Source: Marinihelvus sp963695135 (lineage in GTDB: Bacteria > Pseudomonadota > Gammaproteobacteria > Xanthomonadales > SZUA-36). From it: a stretch of DNA of 64,000 nt. Positions 39,801-48,651 of this stretch are shown here, one piece after another. Under the pieces are notes generated by a model. That model was not told the DNA's origin and did not search any database. It was given only the letters and a program-made list of their open reading frames with translations. How positions within the stretch are numbered: the first letter of the stretch is position 1; each line of letters starts with the position of its first letter. Made by a program: the position numbers and the translations under genes. Location of the stretch: positions 744,001 to 808,000 of the forward strand of contig CAVOGA010000003.1 of assembly GCA_963695135.1 (NCBI GenBank), written 5' to 3'.

Positions 39801-41571
39801 CTGTTTGCGGCCCAGGTCGAACGCGCGCCGGATGCCATCGCCGTCATCGGTGATGACAGGACCCTGAGCTATCGCGAACTGGACGCCGAATCCACCCGGC
39901 GGGCCCACCGGCTGGCCACCCTGGTGCCCGGCGTCGACAAACGCCCTGATCGGCGTCGCATTGCCGCGCAATGCCGACATGCTGGTCTCCCTGCTGGCCA
40001 TCTGGAAAACCGGCGCCGCCTACGTGCCGCTCGACCCGGAATTCCCGGCGGACCGGCTGAACTTCATGATGGAAGATGCCGGGCTGTCCGCGCTCGTCAC
40101 GGGCAGACAGCACCCGGCCTGAAATCGATACCGATATCCCGGTACTGCTCGTCGACGAGGAAGGCGAAGTCGACACGACAACTGCCGCAGCAGTCCGCAA
40201 CACTGTTGATGAGCGCGCCTACGTCATCTACACCTCCGGATCCACGGGTCGACCCAAAGGCGTCGAAGTCGCGCACCGGGCCTTCAGCAACTTCCTGCAG
40301 AGCATGAGCCTCACGCCGGGCCTGGATGCGAACAGCAGGCTCGTGGCCGTCACGACCCTGTCCTTCGATATCGCGGGACTCGAGTTGTTCGGCCCGCTGG
40401 TCAATGGAGGAACGACGATCATCGCCAGCCACGAGCAAGCCCAGGAAGGCCGGTTGCTCAGGGATCTGCTCGAGGCTTCGGACGCCAATGTCATGCAGGC
40501 AACGCCCGTCACCTGGCGAATGCTGCTGGACGCCGGCTGGTCCTGCCCCGGTGACTTCAAGGTGCTGTGCGGCGGCGAGGCCTTTCCCGGCGACCTGGCC
40601 ACCGACCTGCTGGCGCACACGGACCAGGTCTACAACCTGTACGGACCGACCGAGGCCACCGTCTGGTCTACCGTCTACCGGGTCGATCGGGAGCAGTGGC
40701 AAGCCGCTCCCGAGGCCATGGTGCCGATCGGCGCGCCCATCCACGGCACCCAGACCCGGGTGCTGGATGCACAAGGGAATGCCCTGCCGGCAGGTGTGCC
40801 CGGCGAGCTGTTCATCGGCGGCGTCGGCCTGGCAACGGGCTACCTGAACCGGGAAGAGCTCACGCAGGAGCGGTTTATCCGGCACCGGCAGTACGGCCGC
40901 CTGTATCGAACGGGCGATGTCGTCACTCTGGGCCAGGACGGGCTGCTTCGTTTCCGCGAGCGCGTCGATACGCAGGTCAAGGTCCGTGGCTTCCGGATCG
41001 AACTGGGCGAGATCGAATCCGCCATGGCGGCCATTCCCGGGGTCAGCGAGGCGGTCGCCGCGGTTTACGAACCGGCGCCGGGCGATTCCCGCCTGGTGGC
41101 CTACTACGTCTCGTCGGCCGGCAAGCTCGACGACAGCCCTGCTGCGTCAGCAGCTCCAGGACCGGCTTGCCGGCGTATATGCTCCCGCAACACTACGTTG
41201 CGGTCGAGGCGATGCCCCTGACCCCGAACCGCAAGGTGGACCGCAATGCCCTGCCGAAACCGGTTTCCCGGGCAAGCGACGCCGTGGCGCCCAGGAATGA
41301 GACCGAGACGCTCATCGCCGGCCTCTGGCAGGAGCTGCTGCATGTTGACAAGGTCGGCGCGCACGACGATTTCTTTAACCTTGGTGGACACTCCATCCTG
41401 GCGACCCGGATGATCTCCATGCTCGAGGACCGCTCAGGTCTGCGCGTGCCGCTGCGGGCGCTGTTTGCCAATTCGGTGCTGTCCGATTTCGCCGGCCACG
41501 TGGCGGCCGCCGGTCTCGTGACTGGCCGCCCGGGCGACGAGACCGAGGAGAGGGAGGTCCTGGAATTTTGA
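33803..41571 (+). CDS. Hybrid PKS-NRPS: KS-AT-ACP-aminotransferase-C-A-PCP (many frame slips)
   Basis: Domains in order. KS (33820-35110): active-site Cys in TLATACSTSL, His in YIETHGTAT and LKSNIGHTIHAAG. AT (35395-36450): FPGQGAQ, LIGHSIGEFAAA and HAFHSPMM, the malonyl-type signature. ACP (36490-36750): LGLDSLLLTQ. No ketoreductase, dehydratase or methyltransferase. Class III aminotransferase (36950-38260): FEGAYHGNFDEVL, LLIFDEVVTGFR and the PLP lysine in ATYGKVAGGNMPIG. C domain (38400-39700): intact TCHHVVCDGWS. A domain (39770-41280): YTSGSTGRPKGVEVAH, NLYGPTEATVWS, NRKVDRNALP; pocket code by eye D-I-L-Q-L-G-L-V-W-K, close to the glycine code. PCP (41290-41510): FFNLGGHSILATR. This order recalls iturin/mycosubtilin and microcystin McyE. 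About 20 frame slips are present. Confidence 0.88.
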
Positions 41572-44533
41572 CCGTTGTCGAACTGCTCCAGGAACTCCGG
41601 CGTCTCAAAGTCAGCATCAGCGCCAGCAATGCCCGCCTGGTGGTTGATGCGCCAGCCGGTGTCATTACGCCCGCGCTGGCCCAGGAAATTAAGTCGAATA
41701 AAGCCGCCTTGCTCGATCTCATCGGGTCGATCGGGGAGGAACAGGCGGCGGAGAAAACGGAGCTCACGAGGGCGCCCGATGAAGACCGGCTCTCACTGAC
41801 GCAGGAGCGCATCTGGGCGATTGATCAACTGAACCCGGACAGCAGCCAGTTCAACCTTCCGGGAGGATGGTGGCTCGACGGCGCGCTGGACGTTGACGTC
41901 CTGGCCAGGGCGGTCAGCGAGTTCGCGGACGCAGCACGATATTTTCCGGCGCCGGTTTGTCTCGCACAACGGAAGTCCACGGGTGTCAGCAGCGGATCAT
42001 CCGGGTGTCGATTTCAGGATCATGACCCTGCAGGACATCGGTCTGGAAAGCGAAGACCCGGCCCGCCTGACGCGCTGGTTCGAAGAGATTTCAGCGGCGC
42101 CGTTCGACCTGTCGGATGATGCGCTGCTGCGTGTCGTTTTGTTGACCGTCAACGAGACCCGCCATCTGCTCTCGGTGATCAGCCACTCGATCGTGTGGGA
42201 CGCCTGGTGCTACGACATCTTTCTGTCCGAAGTCGGAAAATACTACGAGGCGTTCCTTGCCGGTGAAACGGTCGGCACGCCGGCCTGCGAACCCGGTTCA
42301 TCAGTATTCCGATTTCGTGCATTGGCAACGGATTCATCAGGAAAGTCCCGCTGCCCGCAAAGCTCTCGAAAAGGCCATCGCCGGGCTGGAGGGATACGGA
42401 CAAAGAATCGCCCTGCCCCATGTTCACCCGGCACCCGATCAAAAAGATCATTCGGGCGCGCGTTTCAACTTTGATATCCCGCCTGGACATGCGGGAGCGC
42501 CTCAGGGCGTTTTCCCGCAACAAGGGGGTGACGCCTTTCATGGTGTTCCTGTCCGCCTACGCCTTTCTGCTGTGCCGTTACGCCGGCAAGGACAAGGTGC
42601 TGATTACGATTCCGCTGCGCGGCCGCGAGCGGCAGGAGTTCGAAGCCATCCCCGGTCCCTTTACGAACAACCTGTTCTTTCCGGTTGACGTGCAGGACCA
42701 TACGTTTTCGAGCTTGCTGGCCCACGTCAAGCAGGAGACCGGACGAACCTTTGGCGGGGAAGTGCCAAGTTTCGAGCGACTGATCGAGGCCATCAATCAG
42801 GACCTTGCCGATTCTGCATTCTTTCAACTGCAATTTTCCTATCAGAACGTCGAAAATCGCGGCACCCACTGGGCGGAGGGCATCAGGATCTCGGCCGGTC
42901 CGGCCCATGATTCAGACAACGCCCATGCCGAAATCAGCTTCTGGATGCGGGAAGGGAAAGAATCCATGGACGGGGCGATCGACTACCGGACCCGCCTGTT
43001 CGACGAGGCCTTCATCACGACCTTCTTTGCGCGGCTCATGGCGCTGATCGGAAGCGCCATCGCAACTCCGGATGCGCGACTCCACGACCTGGACTGTAAA
43101 GCGCCTGCCGACGCGCAGCCGGGGCCGGCAGTACCGCACCGGACACAGGCCAGCACGCTTAAGGAGCTGCGCGAGACGTTTGCCCGGAATACCGAAAACA
43201 CCGTCGTTGTGACGCGCTCAAGCCGGATTTCTGCCGGTGAATTGCTGTCTTATATCGACGATCCCGGCCGTGCTTTGCCGGAAGACTCCGCCGATTCGGC
43301 GAGAGAACTGCTGCAGGCATTGGGTGAGCTGGCTGCCGCCCGCGAACTCTCCGGTCACGGCCCCGGGCGGTCATTGGTCCAGCGAGGCATGTGATACCGC
43401 CGTTGCTGCCTGGCGGGATCGCTTTCCAGAGCCTTGCGAGAGCGTACTCATCGCCCTGCCGGAACATTCGGCCACCCGCGTCATCGCCTGGCTGGCGGTA
43501 CTCGCAGCCGGCCGGCGCCTCTGTCTGCCCACGAATGCCGAGGCCGCGGACGAGGTGAGCCTTGCCAGGCTGATCAAACGGGAGGCAGCCCAGCCTGGTG
43601 CTGGTGCAGTCGCCGGCGATGGAGGCCCTCCTGGACATGGGCGGCCTTCCTGCTGAGCCGCTCTACCTGGTATGGGCAATGCCAGGCGCCAGCCAGCTGC
43701 AGGACCGGATCACAGCGCAGGGACTGAACGTCCGCTACCTGATCGCCAGTGAGGCGACGCTGGGTATCGGCCTGACCGGGTCCGGAGACGACTGGCCGCT
43801 GACCTTCGAGCAGCAGGAAAACGGGATCGCCCTGCGTGTTCTTGATCAGGCGGATCGTGAGCAGCTGACCGGTCTGGACGGTCGCCTGGCCCTGTCCCTG
43901 CTGGAATCTGAGCCCGCAATCGTCCAGCCGGTCATCACCGTTCGACGCGACGCTCAGGGCAGGATCCGCTGGCCGGACCTGGACCAGGTCGATGCAACCG
44001 GGCTGGCACATGTCTCAGAGCACCTGGCAGCGCTCGATTCGGTGCGTGACGCCTACGTCGAGGTTCGCCGGGCGAATCCTGCCGCGCCGGCAACGATCGC
44101 ATGGATCGAACAGGAACTGGGACGCCAGGCAAGCAACTCGGAAATACGCAGCGCCCTGCGCGCACGCGGCGTTAAACCGCCATCGATTATCATCAATGTT
44201 GACCGGATACTGCGTGACCGGAACCACCGGGTTTTGCGCCAGGAACTGGACCATCCCGACCATATCCCCGCCCATTCACGGTTCGAACCGCCCGTTACGG
44301 ACCAGGAAATCGCCTTCGCCGGGATCTGGAAAGACGTACTCTCGATCGACCGGATCAGCATCAACGATACGTTTGCCAACCTCGGCGGAAGTTCGGTTCA
44401 GGCGCTGGTGATTCTCAGTGAGACCCAGAAGCGACTGGGCTGCTCTTTCGAACCAAGGCTGCTGTTTTTCCAAAGCCTCAAGGACATCGCCGCCCGGTTC
44501 CCTGATGACCTCTTGCCGGGGGCGCCGGCATGA
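41568..44533 (+). CDS. NRPS protein TubC docking-C-A*-PCP with a degenerate module (frame slips)
   Basis: TTG start at 41568 overlaps the previous stop (TTGA) with GGGAGG upstream. Residues 1-55 are a TubC-type docking domain (TVVELLQELRRLKVSISASN...GVITPALAQEIKSNKAALLDL). The C domain (41790-43090) has LTQERIWAIDQLNPDSSQFN and RHDIFRRRF, but its HHxxxDG motif reads HSIVWDA: the catalytic second His is Ser and Gly is Ala. The following A-like region (43130-44280) keeps the size of a shortened domain and a C-terminal subdomain trace (RDAYVEVRRANPAAPATIAW) but lacks the ATP-binding SGSTGxPKG, YGPTE and TGD motifs. The PCP (44290-44510) is intact: DTFANLGGSSVQALVI. No thioesterase or reductase follows. 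Frame slips near 41935, 42290, 42482, 43390 and 43590. Confidence 0.82.
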
Positions 44534-45261
44534 TTCCCGTGCTTTTCGGTCCGGAAGACCGCCGCAAATACGGCGTATTTCAACCGGCCGTGGGGCGCGG
44601 CAGTAAAGGCCGGGGCGTGGTGATCTGTGACGCCCTGTTCGACGAGGCCCTGTGCGCGCACAGGGCCCTCAGTTTTGCCGCGAGGAGCCTGGCCGAAGCG
44701 CGCTGGAACTCACTGCGCTTCGACTATTTCGGCACCGGCGACTCTGCGGGCGAGACCGGGGAGTTCTCGCTGGCCCAGGCCCTGGCCGACACCTCCGATG
44801 CGATTGACGAACTGAAGTCCAGCACCGGTCTTGAAGAAATCTATTTGCTGGGCCTGCGTCTCGGCGGCGCGCTCGCAATGCAGGTTGCCGCCGGCCGTGA
44901 AGATGTCCGCGGGCTCGTGCTCTGGGACCCGCTCATCGAAGGTGAAACGGTGCTGCAACGCTACGGTGTATCAGAGTCGAACGAGTCCGGTGGCGATTCT
45001 GTTGAGGGGTTCCGGCTGCCGGTGCGCGCACAGGATGAGCTGCGCAAGCTGACCATCGCCGACTTATTCGGGGCCTGTGACCGGCCCCTGCTGATGGTCT
45101 GCACCTCGCCAACGACGCAGCACCGGCAGATCGCCTCGGCGCATCCGCAAATCGACTTCCGCGAAATTGATGCGCCGGACGCGTGGTCGAACACGGCGGT
45201 CGGCGGCGTGCGACCGATACCCACCGCGGTCGTGAATGAAATCCGGGAATGGGAAGGCTGA
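44530..45261 (+). CDS. Alpha/beta-hydrolase-fold protein lacking the nucleophile serine
   Basis: 243 residues; ATG 44530 overlaps the NRPS stop (ATGA). The fold is visible as GRGVVICDALFDEALCAHRA, WNSLRFDYFGTGDSAGETG and, at the nucleophile elbow, IYLLGLRLGGALAMQVA. The usual G-x-S-x-G is G-L-R-L-G, so the serine is Arg and normal ester hydrolysis is unlikely. This resembles exosortase A-associated hydrolase 2 proteins (TIGR03101 type) as I remember them. It is followed by a partner hydrolase with an intact serine, suggesting a pair acting on the carrier-bound product. The frame is unbroken. Confidence 0.8.
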   Translation: MIPVLFGPEDRRKYGVFQPAVGRGSKGRGVVICDALFDEALCAHRALSFAARSLAEARWNSLRFDYFGTGDSAGETGEFSLAQALADTSDAIDELKSSTGLEEIYLLGLRLGGALAMQVAAGREDVRGLVLWDPLIEGETVLQRYGVSESNESGGDSVEGFRLPVRAQDELRKLTIADLFGACDRPLLMVCTSPTTQHRQIASAHPQIDFREIDAPDAWSNTAVGGVRPIPTAVVNEIREWEG

Positions 45262-46139
45262 TGACAGCGACACATGCCCCACCGGAGCGAATCATGCGCT
45301 ACGGCAAACGCACGCGGCTCACCGGCATCCTGAGCCACGCGAACCCGGCCAATACCGCAACGATGCCGGCGTCTACCTGCGCCATCATTCTGAACGCGGG
45401 CGTCGTGCGCAAGGTCGGGCCGGGGCGCCTGAATGTTGAACTGGCCAGGCGCATTGCAGACAGCGGCCTGGATACGTTCCGGTTTGACTTTGCCGGGGTG
45501 GGAGACAGCCCGGCCAGGACCGACGGCCAGGATCTTGCGGGCGGGATCTTGACCGATGTCCAGGAGACCATGGACCACCTTGAGCAGACCCTTGGCGCCA
45601 GGCGCTTCATCGTCATGGGTCTTTGCTCCGGTGCTGATAACGGCATGCGTGCAGCGGAGCGGGATGAGCGGATCGTCGGCGTCGTCATGTTCGACCCCAC
45701 GATCGACCGCACCACGCGCTGGTACTGGGAGGCCCTGAAAATGAGACTGCGGTCATTCGAGCGTTTCAAATCCATGCTTACGCCAAAGAAACCCTTGTTC
45801 CGGCGCCTGCTGGGATTGAAGCCCCTGGAGCGGGAACTGGAGGACAACGTCGAGGAACGGCCGGAGTTGTACCAGGTCAGCTATGCCGACCGCGCCAGCA
45901 TCACGCAGTGCCTGGCAACCCTGGTGGCGCGGGACGTCAGGTTATTCGTCACGTTCACCGGCTCCTGGGACTTCATCTATAACTACGAGTCCCAGTTCCT
46001 CGATGTGTACAGCGGCATTCCGTTTGCGGACCGGCTGAACCTGAGCTTCAGGCCGCAGGCGGACCACAGCTTCCTTGACCATCAACACCGCAACGCGCTG
46101 ATTAACGACATCAAGGACTGGTGTCGTCTGTTTGCCTGA
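45261..46139 (+). CDS. Alpha/beta hydrolase with intact Ser, exosortase A-type hydrolase 1 family
   Basis: 292 residues from ATG 45261, which shares one base with the previous stop (TGATG). Motifs: DTFRFDFAGVGDSPAR (oxyanion region), the nucleophile elbow FIVMGLCSGADNGMRAA with Ser in G-L-C-S-G, and the late histidine in PQADHSFLDHQHR. The family normally accompanies an acyl-CoA ligase, PLP-dependent decarboxylase and acyl carrier protein at exosortase A loci. Here it follows NRPS carrier proteins, so release or transfer of the thioester-bound product is the likely role, in place of a thioesterase domain. Confidence 0.82.
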   Translation: MTATHAPPERIMRYGKRTRLTGILSHANPANTATMPASTCAIILNAGVVRKVGPGRLNVELARRIADSGLDTFRFDFAGVGDSPARTDGQDLAGGILTDVQETMDHLEQTLGARRFIVMGLCSGADNGMRAAERDERIVGVVMFDPTIDRTTRWYWEALKMRLRSFERFKSMLTPKKPLFRRLLGLKPLERELEDNVEERPELYQVSYADRASITQCLATLVARDVRLFVTFTGSWDFIYNYESQFLDVYSGIPFADRLNLSFRPQADHSFLDHQHRNALINDIKDWCRLFA

Positions 46140-46154
46140 TCACCGGAGAAACCC

Positions 46155-47000
46155 ATGGCCACCCAGTCCCCGATCTACTCGGGCAATACCATTCCCCTGA
46201 GACCGCGCATACGGGACGGGGTCAAGGTGCTGATCCAGTCCCTGCCGTTGATTGGCGACCTTTTTTACCGCTACTACGTTTTCCCAAGGACCATGACCGC
46301 CTGCCGTGGCGTCTACGCGTCCTGCCAGCAAGCCCGGGCGGCCGTCGACCAGCAGATTCCCTCGGCCTATGACGCGTGTAACGAGACCCGGTCGATTGAG
46401 CAGGACATTGAACAGGACAATCATTACGAGTACGAGGACTACCCGGTGCTGTTCTGGCTCAGGGACCTGCTGCGACCGGGTATCCGCATTGCCGACCTGG
46501 GCGGCAGCACCGGCGGAACCTTTTACGCATTCAGCCGCGCACTGAACTTCCCGGCAGACCTGTCATGGACTGTCTCGGAGCTGCCGGCGGCGGCAGAGAA
46601 AGGCCGGCGTGTCGCCGAGGCACGCCGTGAGCAGCGGCTGCATTTCGTCACCAGGCTGGACCAGGTCCAGGAGCCGGATCTCCTGCTGACCATGGGTACC
46701 TTGCAGTATCTTCCGGAAACCCTGTCAGAAATCGTCGGGGCGCTTCCGGCGCGCCCGCGGGACATTATCGTGCACAAAGTTCCCGTCACCGATGGCCCGT
46801 CGTTCTGGACGTTACAGAACCTGGGCGCCGCGCAGGTGCCATACTTCATCTACAACCGCAACGCCCTGGTTCACAGCATGGAGGCAATCGGCTATACCCT
46901 GCAAGACAGCTGCAAAACCCTGAGGGCCATTCGCATTCCGTTCCACGCTGACCATGACGTTCACCACTATGCCGGCTTTGTCTTTCAAAGAAGTGCGTGA
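46155..47000 (+). CDS. TIGR04325-family putative methyltransferase
   Basis: 281 residues from ATG 46155 (CCGGAG ribosome site). A class I SAM-binding core is seen in IRIADLGGSTGGTFYAFSR and WTVSELPAAAEKGRRV. The family signature lies at both ends: PLIGDLFYRYYVFPRTMTAC with YASCQQARAA, and FHADHDVHHYAGFVF at the C-terminus. Members are found in sugar-polymer and leptospiral O-antigen loci (LIC12133 family) and their substrates are not established. In this operon it could methylate either the NRPS-PKS product or a sugar. Confidence 0.82.
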   Translation: MATQSPIYSGNTIPLRPRIRDGVKVLIQSLPLIGDLFYRYYVFPRTMTACRGVYASCQQARAAVDQQIPSAYDACNETRSIEQDIEQDNHYEYEDYPVLFWLRDLLRPGIRIADLGGSTGGTFYAFSRALNFPADLSWTVSELPAAAEKGRRVAEARREQRLHFVTRLDQVQEPDLLLTMGTLQYLPETLSEIVGALPARPRDIIVHKVPVTDGPSFWTLQNLGAAQVPYFIYNRNALVHSMEAIGYTLQDSCKTLRAIRIPFHADHDVHHYAGFVFQRSA

Positions 47001-47033
47001 CCATGGCGGGCACGATGACCTGCCGGGCGCCCC

Positions 47034-47825
47034 GTGAAGCGGGCATGCTGGCTGGCAGGCCTGCTGCTGTTTATCGCCGCATGCGACACGGTGGACGGCG
47101 ACAGTGGCGAGGTGAATACTGACCTCGTGAATGAGCAACCAACCACGCTGGGCGCACACGCGCTGGTCTTTCAACGAATCGATGGCGGACTGGAGAGGGT
47201 GCAAACGCCCCCGCTGTCTACCGCCGGGACTGGCAGCACGATTCTTATCAGCATCGGACGCGGTCAGATTTCGGCGTTCGAGGCGCCGACGGACAACCTC
47301 AACCGGGCGCCTTTTACCCAGCTTGGCGAAACACACCGGTACACGAACTGGCCCAACTCCGGCACCGCGCTGTACGCATTGGAAAATGCGCGCGGGGGAG
47401 CCGGCCATGTCTTTCAAACCCGCACCCCGCCCGAGGATGAAGTCACGCTGGCGGCGGTGGAGATTATTGGCAGCCACGTTGAGGATGCCGCGTGGAAGGA
47501 GGTCCTTTATCCGGATTCTTTCGGACGCTTGCGCCGGGCCGTGTTTTCACAAAACTCGGTCACCAGCGCCAGTGTCGAGACCTCGGGACCCGCGACCCTC
47601 GTGGCCTTCTGGTGGGGCGACGCGGGCGTGGACGGGGACAAGACCGCTGAACCCGGCAACGGCTTCAGGCTCATCGACGCCGTGCTGGAGCCGGGGGCCC
47701 TGGTCCAATGCGCGGTAGCCGTCAGACACGTCGATGAAGCGGGTCGCTATGACGTTACCTGGACCTCGAGCCCGCTGCAGGGCGCACAGCTGTGGCTGGT
47801 TGCGGTAGCCGACCAGCCGCGCTGA
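47034..47825 (+). CDS. Predicted lipoprotein of unknown function
   Basis: 263 residues from GTG 47034. A type II signal peptide CWLAGLLLFIAACDTVDGD ends in a lipobox (F-I-A-A-C) with Asp at +2, which in enteric bacteria would favour retention in the inner membrane. The rest (LERVQTPPLSTAGTGSTILI, THRYTNWPNSGTALYALENA, ATLVAFWWGDAGVDGDK) looks like a beta-sandwich but matches no family I know. Its place between the methyltransferase and the phosphopantetheinyl transferase suggests a role at the envelope for the cluster's product. Confidence 0.7.
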   Translation: MKRACWLAGLLLFIAACDTVDGDSGEVNTDLVNEQPTTLGAHALVFQRIDGGLERVQTPPLSTAGTGSTILISIGRGQISAFEAPTDNLNRAPFTQLGETHRYTNWPNSGTALYALENARGGAGHVFQTRTPPEDEVTLAAVEIIGSHVEDAAWKEVLYPDSFGRLRRAVFSQNSVTSASVETSGPATLVAFWWGDAGVDGDKTAEPGNGFRLIDAVLEPGALVQCAVAVRHVDEAGRYDVTWTSSPLQGAQLWLVAVADQPR

Positions 47826-47874
47826 CCGGCGGCAGAGCGGGAGCAGGCGCACATCACGCGTTCGATGACACGAC

Positions 47875-48625
47875 ATGCATTCCATTGATTCCAGGCTGCT
47901 GCCCGAGGGCAGGTCCGGGCTGCCGAACGACTTGCTGAACTTTGGCGTGGAACTGGCTGCCGCTGAACTCGGAGGCTACTGGGATGACAAGGCGCACTGG
48001 CTTTTCCCGCCGGAGCAACAGTCACTGGGAAACGCGGTGAGCAAGCGCCGGCGGGAAATCATTGCCGGACGATTGCTTGCCCACCTGTTGCTGCGGCGGA
48101 CTGGGCAGGGTCGAAACCCCGATACGGCAAGGTGCGGACCGCTGCCCGGATTGGCCGGAGGGAATAGCAGGCTCGATCACCCATACGGACACCGTCTGCG
48201 CCGTGGCGCTCTGTCCAGGGGATCAGGTTTATGCCCTGGGCATCGACCTCGAGCCACGCGCTCCGCTCCAGCGCGAGGTATGGAAACTGGTCTGCCGACC
48301 GGAGGAACTGGACATGGCGCTGAGGTCGCCGGCGCCTGCGCTCTGGGCGCGATGGGCATTCTGCGCCAAGGAGGCTTTCTACAAGGCGCAGTTCCCGAAA
48401 ACGCGAAAATTCTTCGAACCACTGGATATTGCGGTGACCCTCGATCCCGCCGGCCGTACATTCGGCGTTACAGTCGTGAACTTGCCCCGGGACGACCGCG
48501 CGCTGGACAGGTGCCTGTCTGGAACCGGACTGTTGTCATCCTCTGACCAGCTGCTGGGTGCGGCATGGGTGGTGGCCGCCGATGGCGAGCAGCATCCCGG
48601 GCAACCCGGCCTTCAAGTAGACTAG
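47875..48625 (+). CDS. 4'-phosphopantetheinyl transferase, EntD-like (one frame slip)
   Basis: Converts apo carrier proteins to holo form by attaching the coenzyme A arm. About 250 residues from ATG 47875. EntD/Sfp hallmarks: RRREIIAGRLLAHLLL, WPEGIAGSITHTDT, the magnesium-site ALGIDLEPRAPL and WARWAFCAKEAFYKAQFP (KEAxxKA). A single extra base near 48100 moves the reading from the first frame to the second. It is the obvious activator for the three PCPs and one ACP of the assembly line, supporting that the line was functional. Confidence 0.88.
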
Positions 48626-48651
48626 GCAGCCTCTGGCGATGTTTTGAAGCT

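Noticed and set aside
31826..44533. NRPS-PKS as a decayed pseudogene cluster
   Set aside because: All core motifs and pocket codes are intact between slips, and the same kind of slip hits essential genes nearby, so errors in the sequence explain it better.
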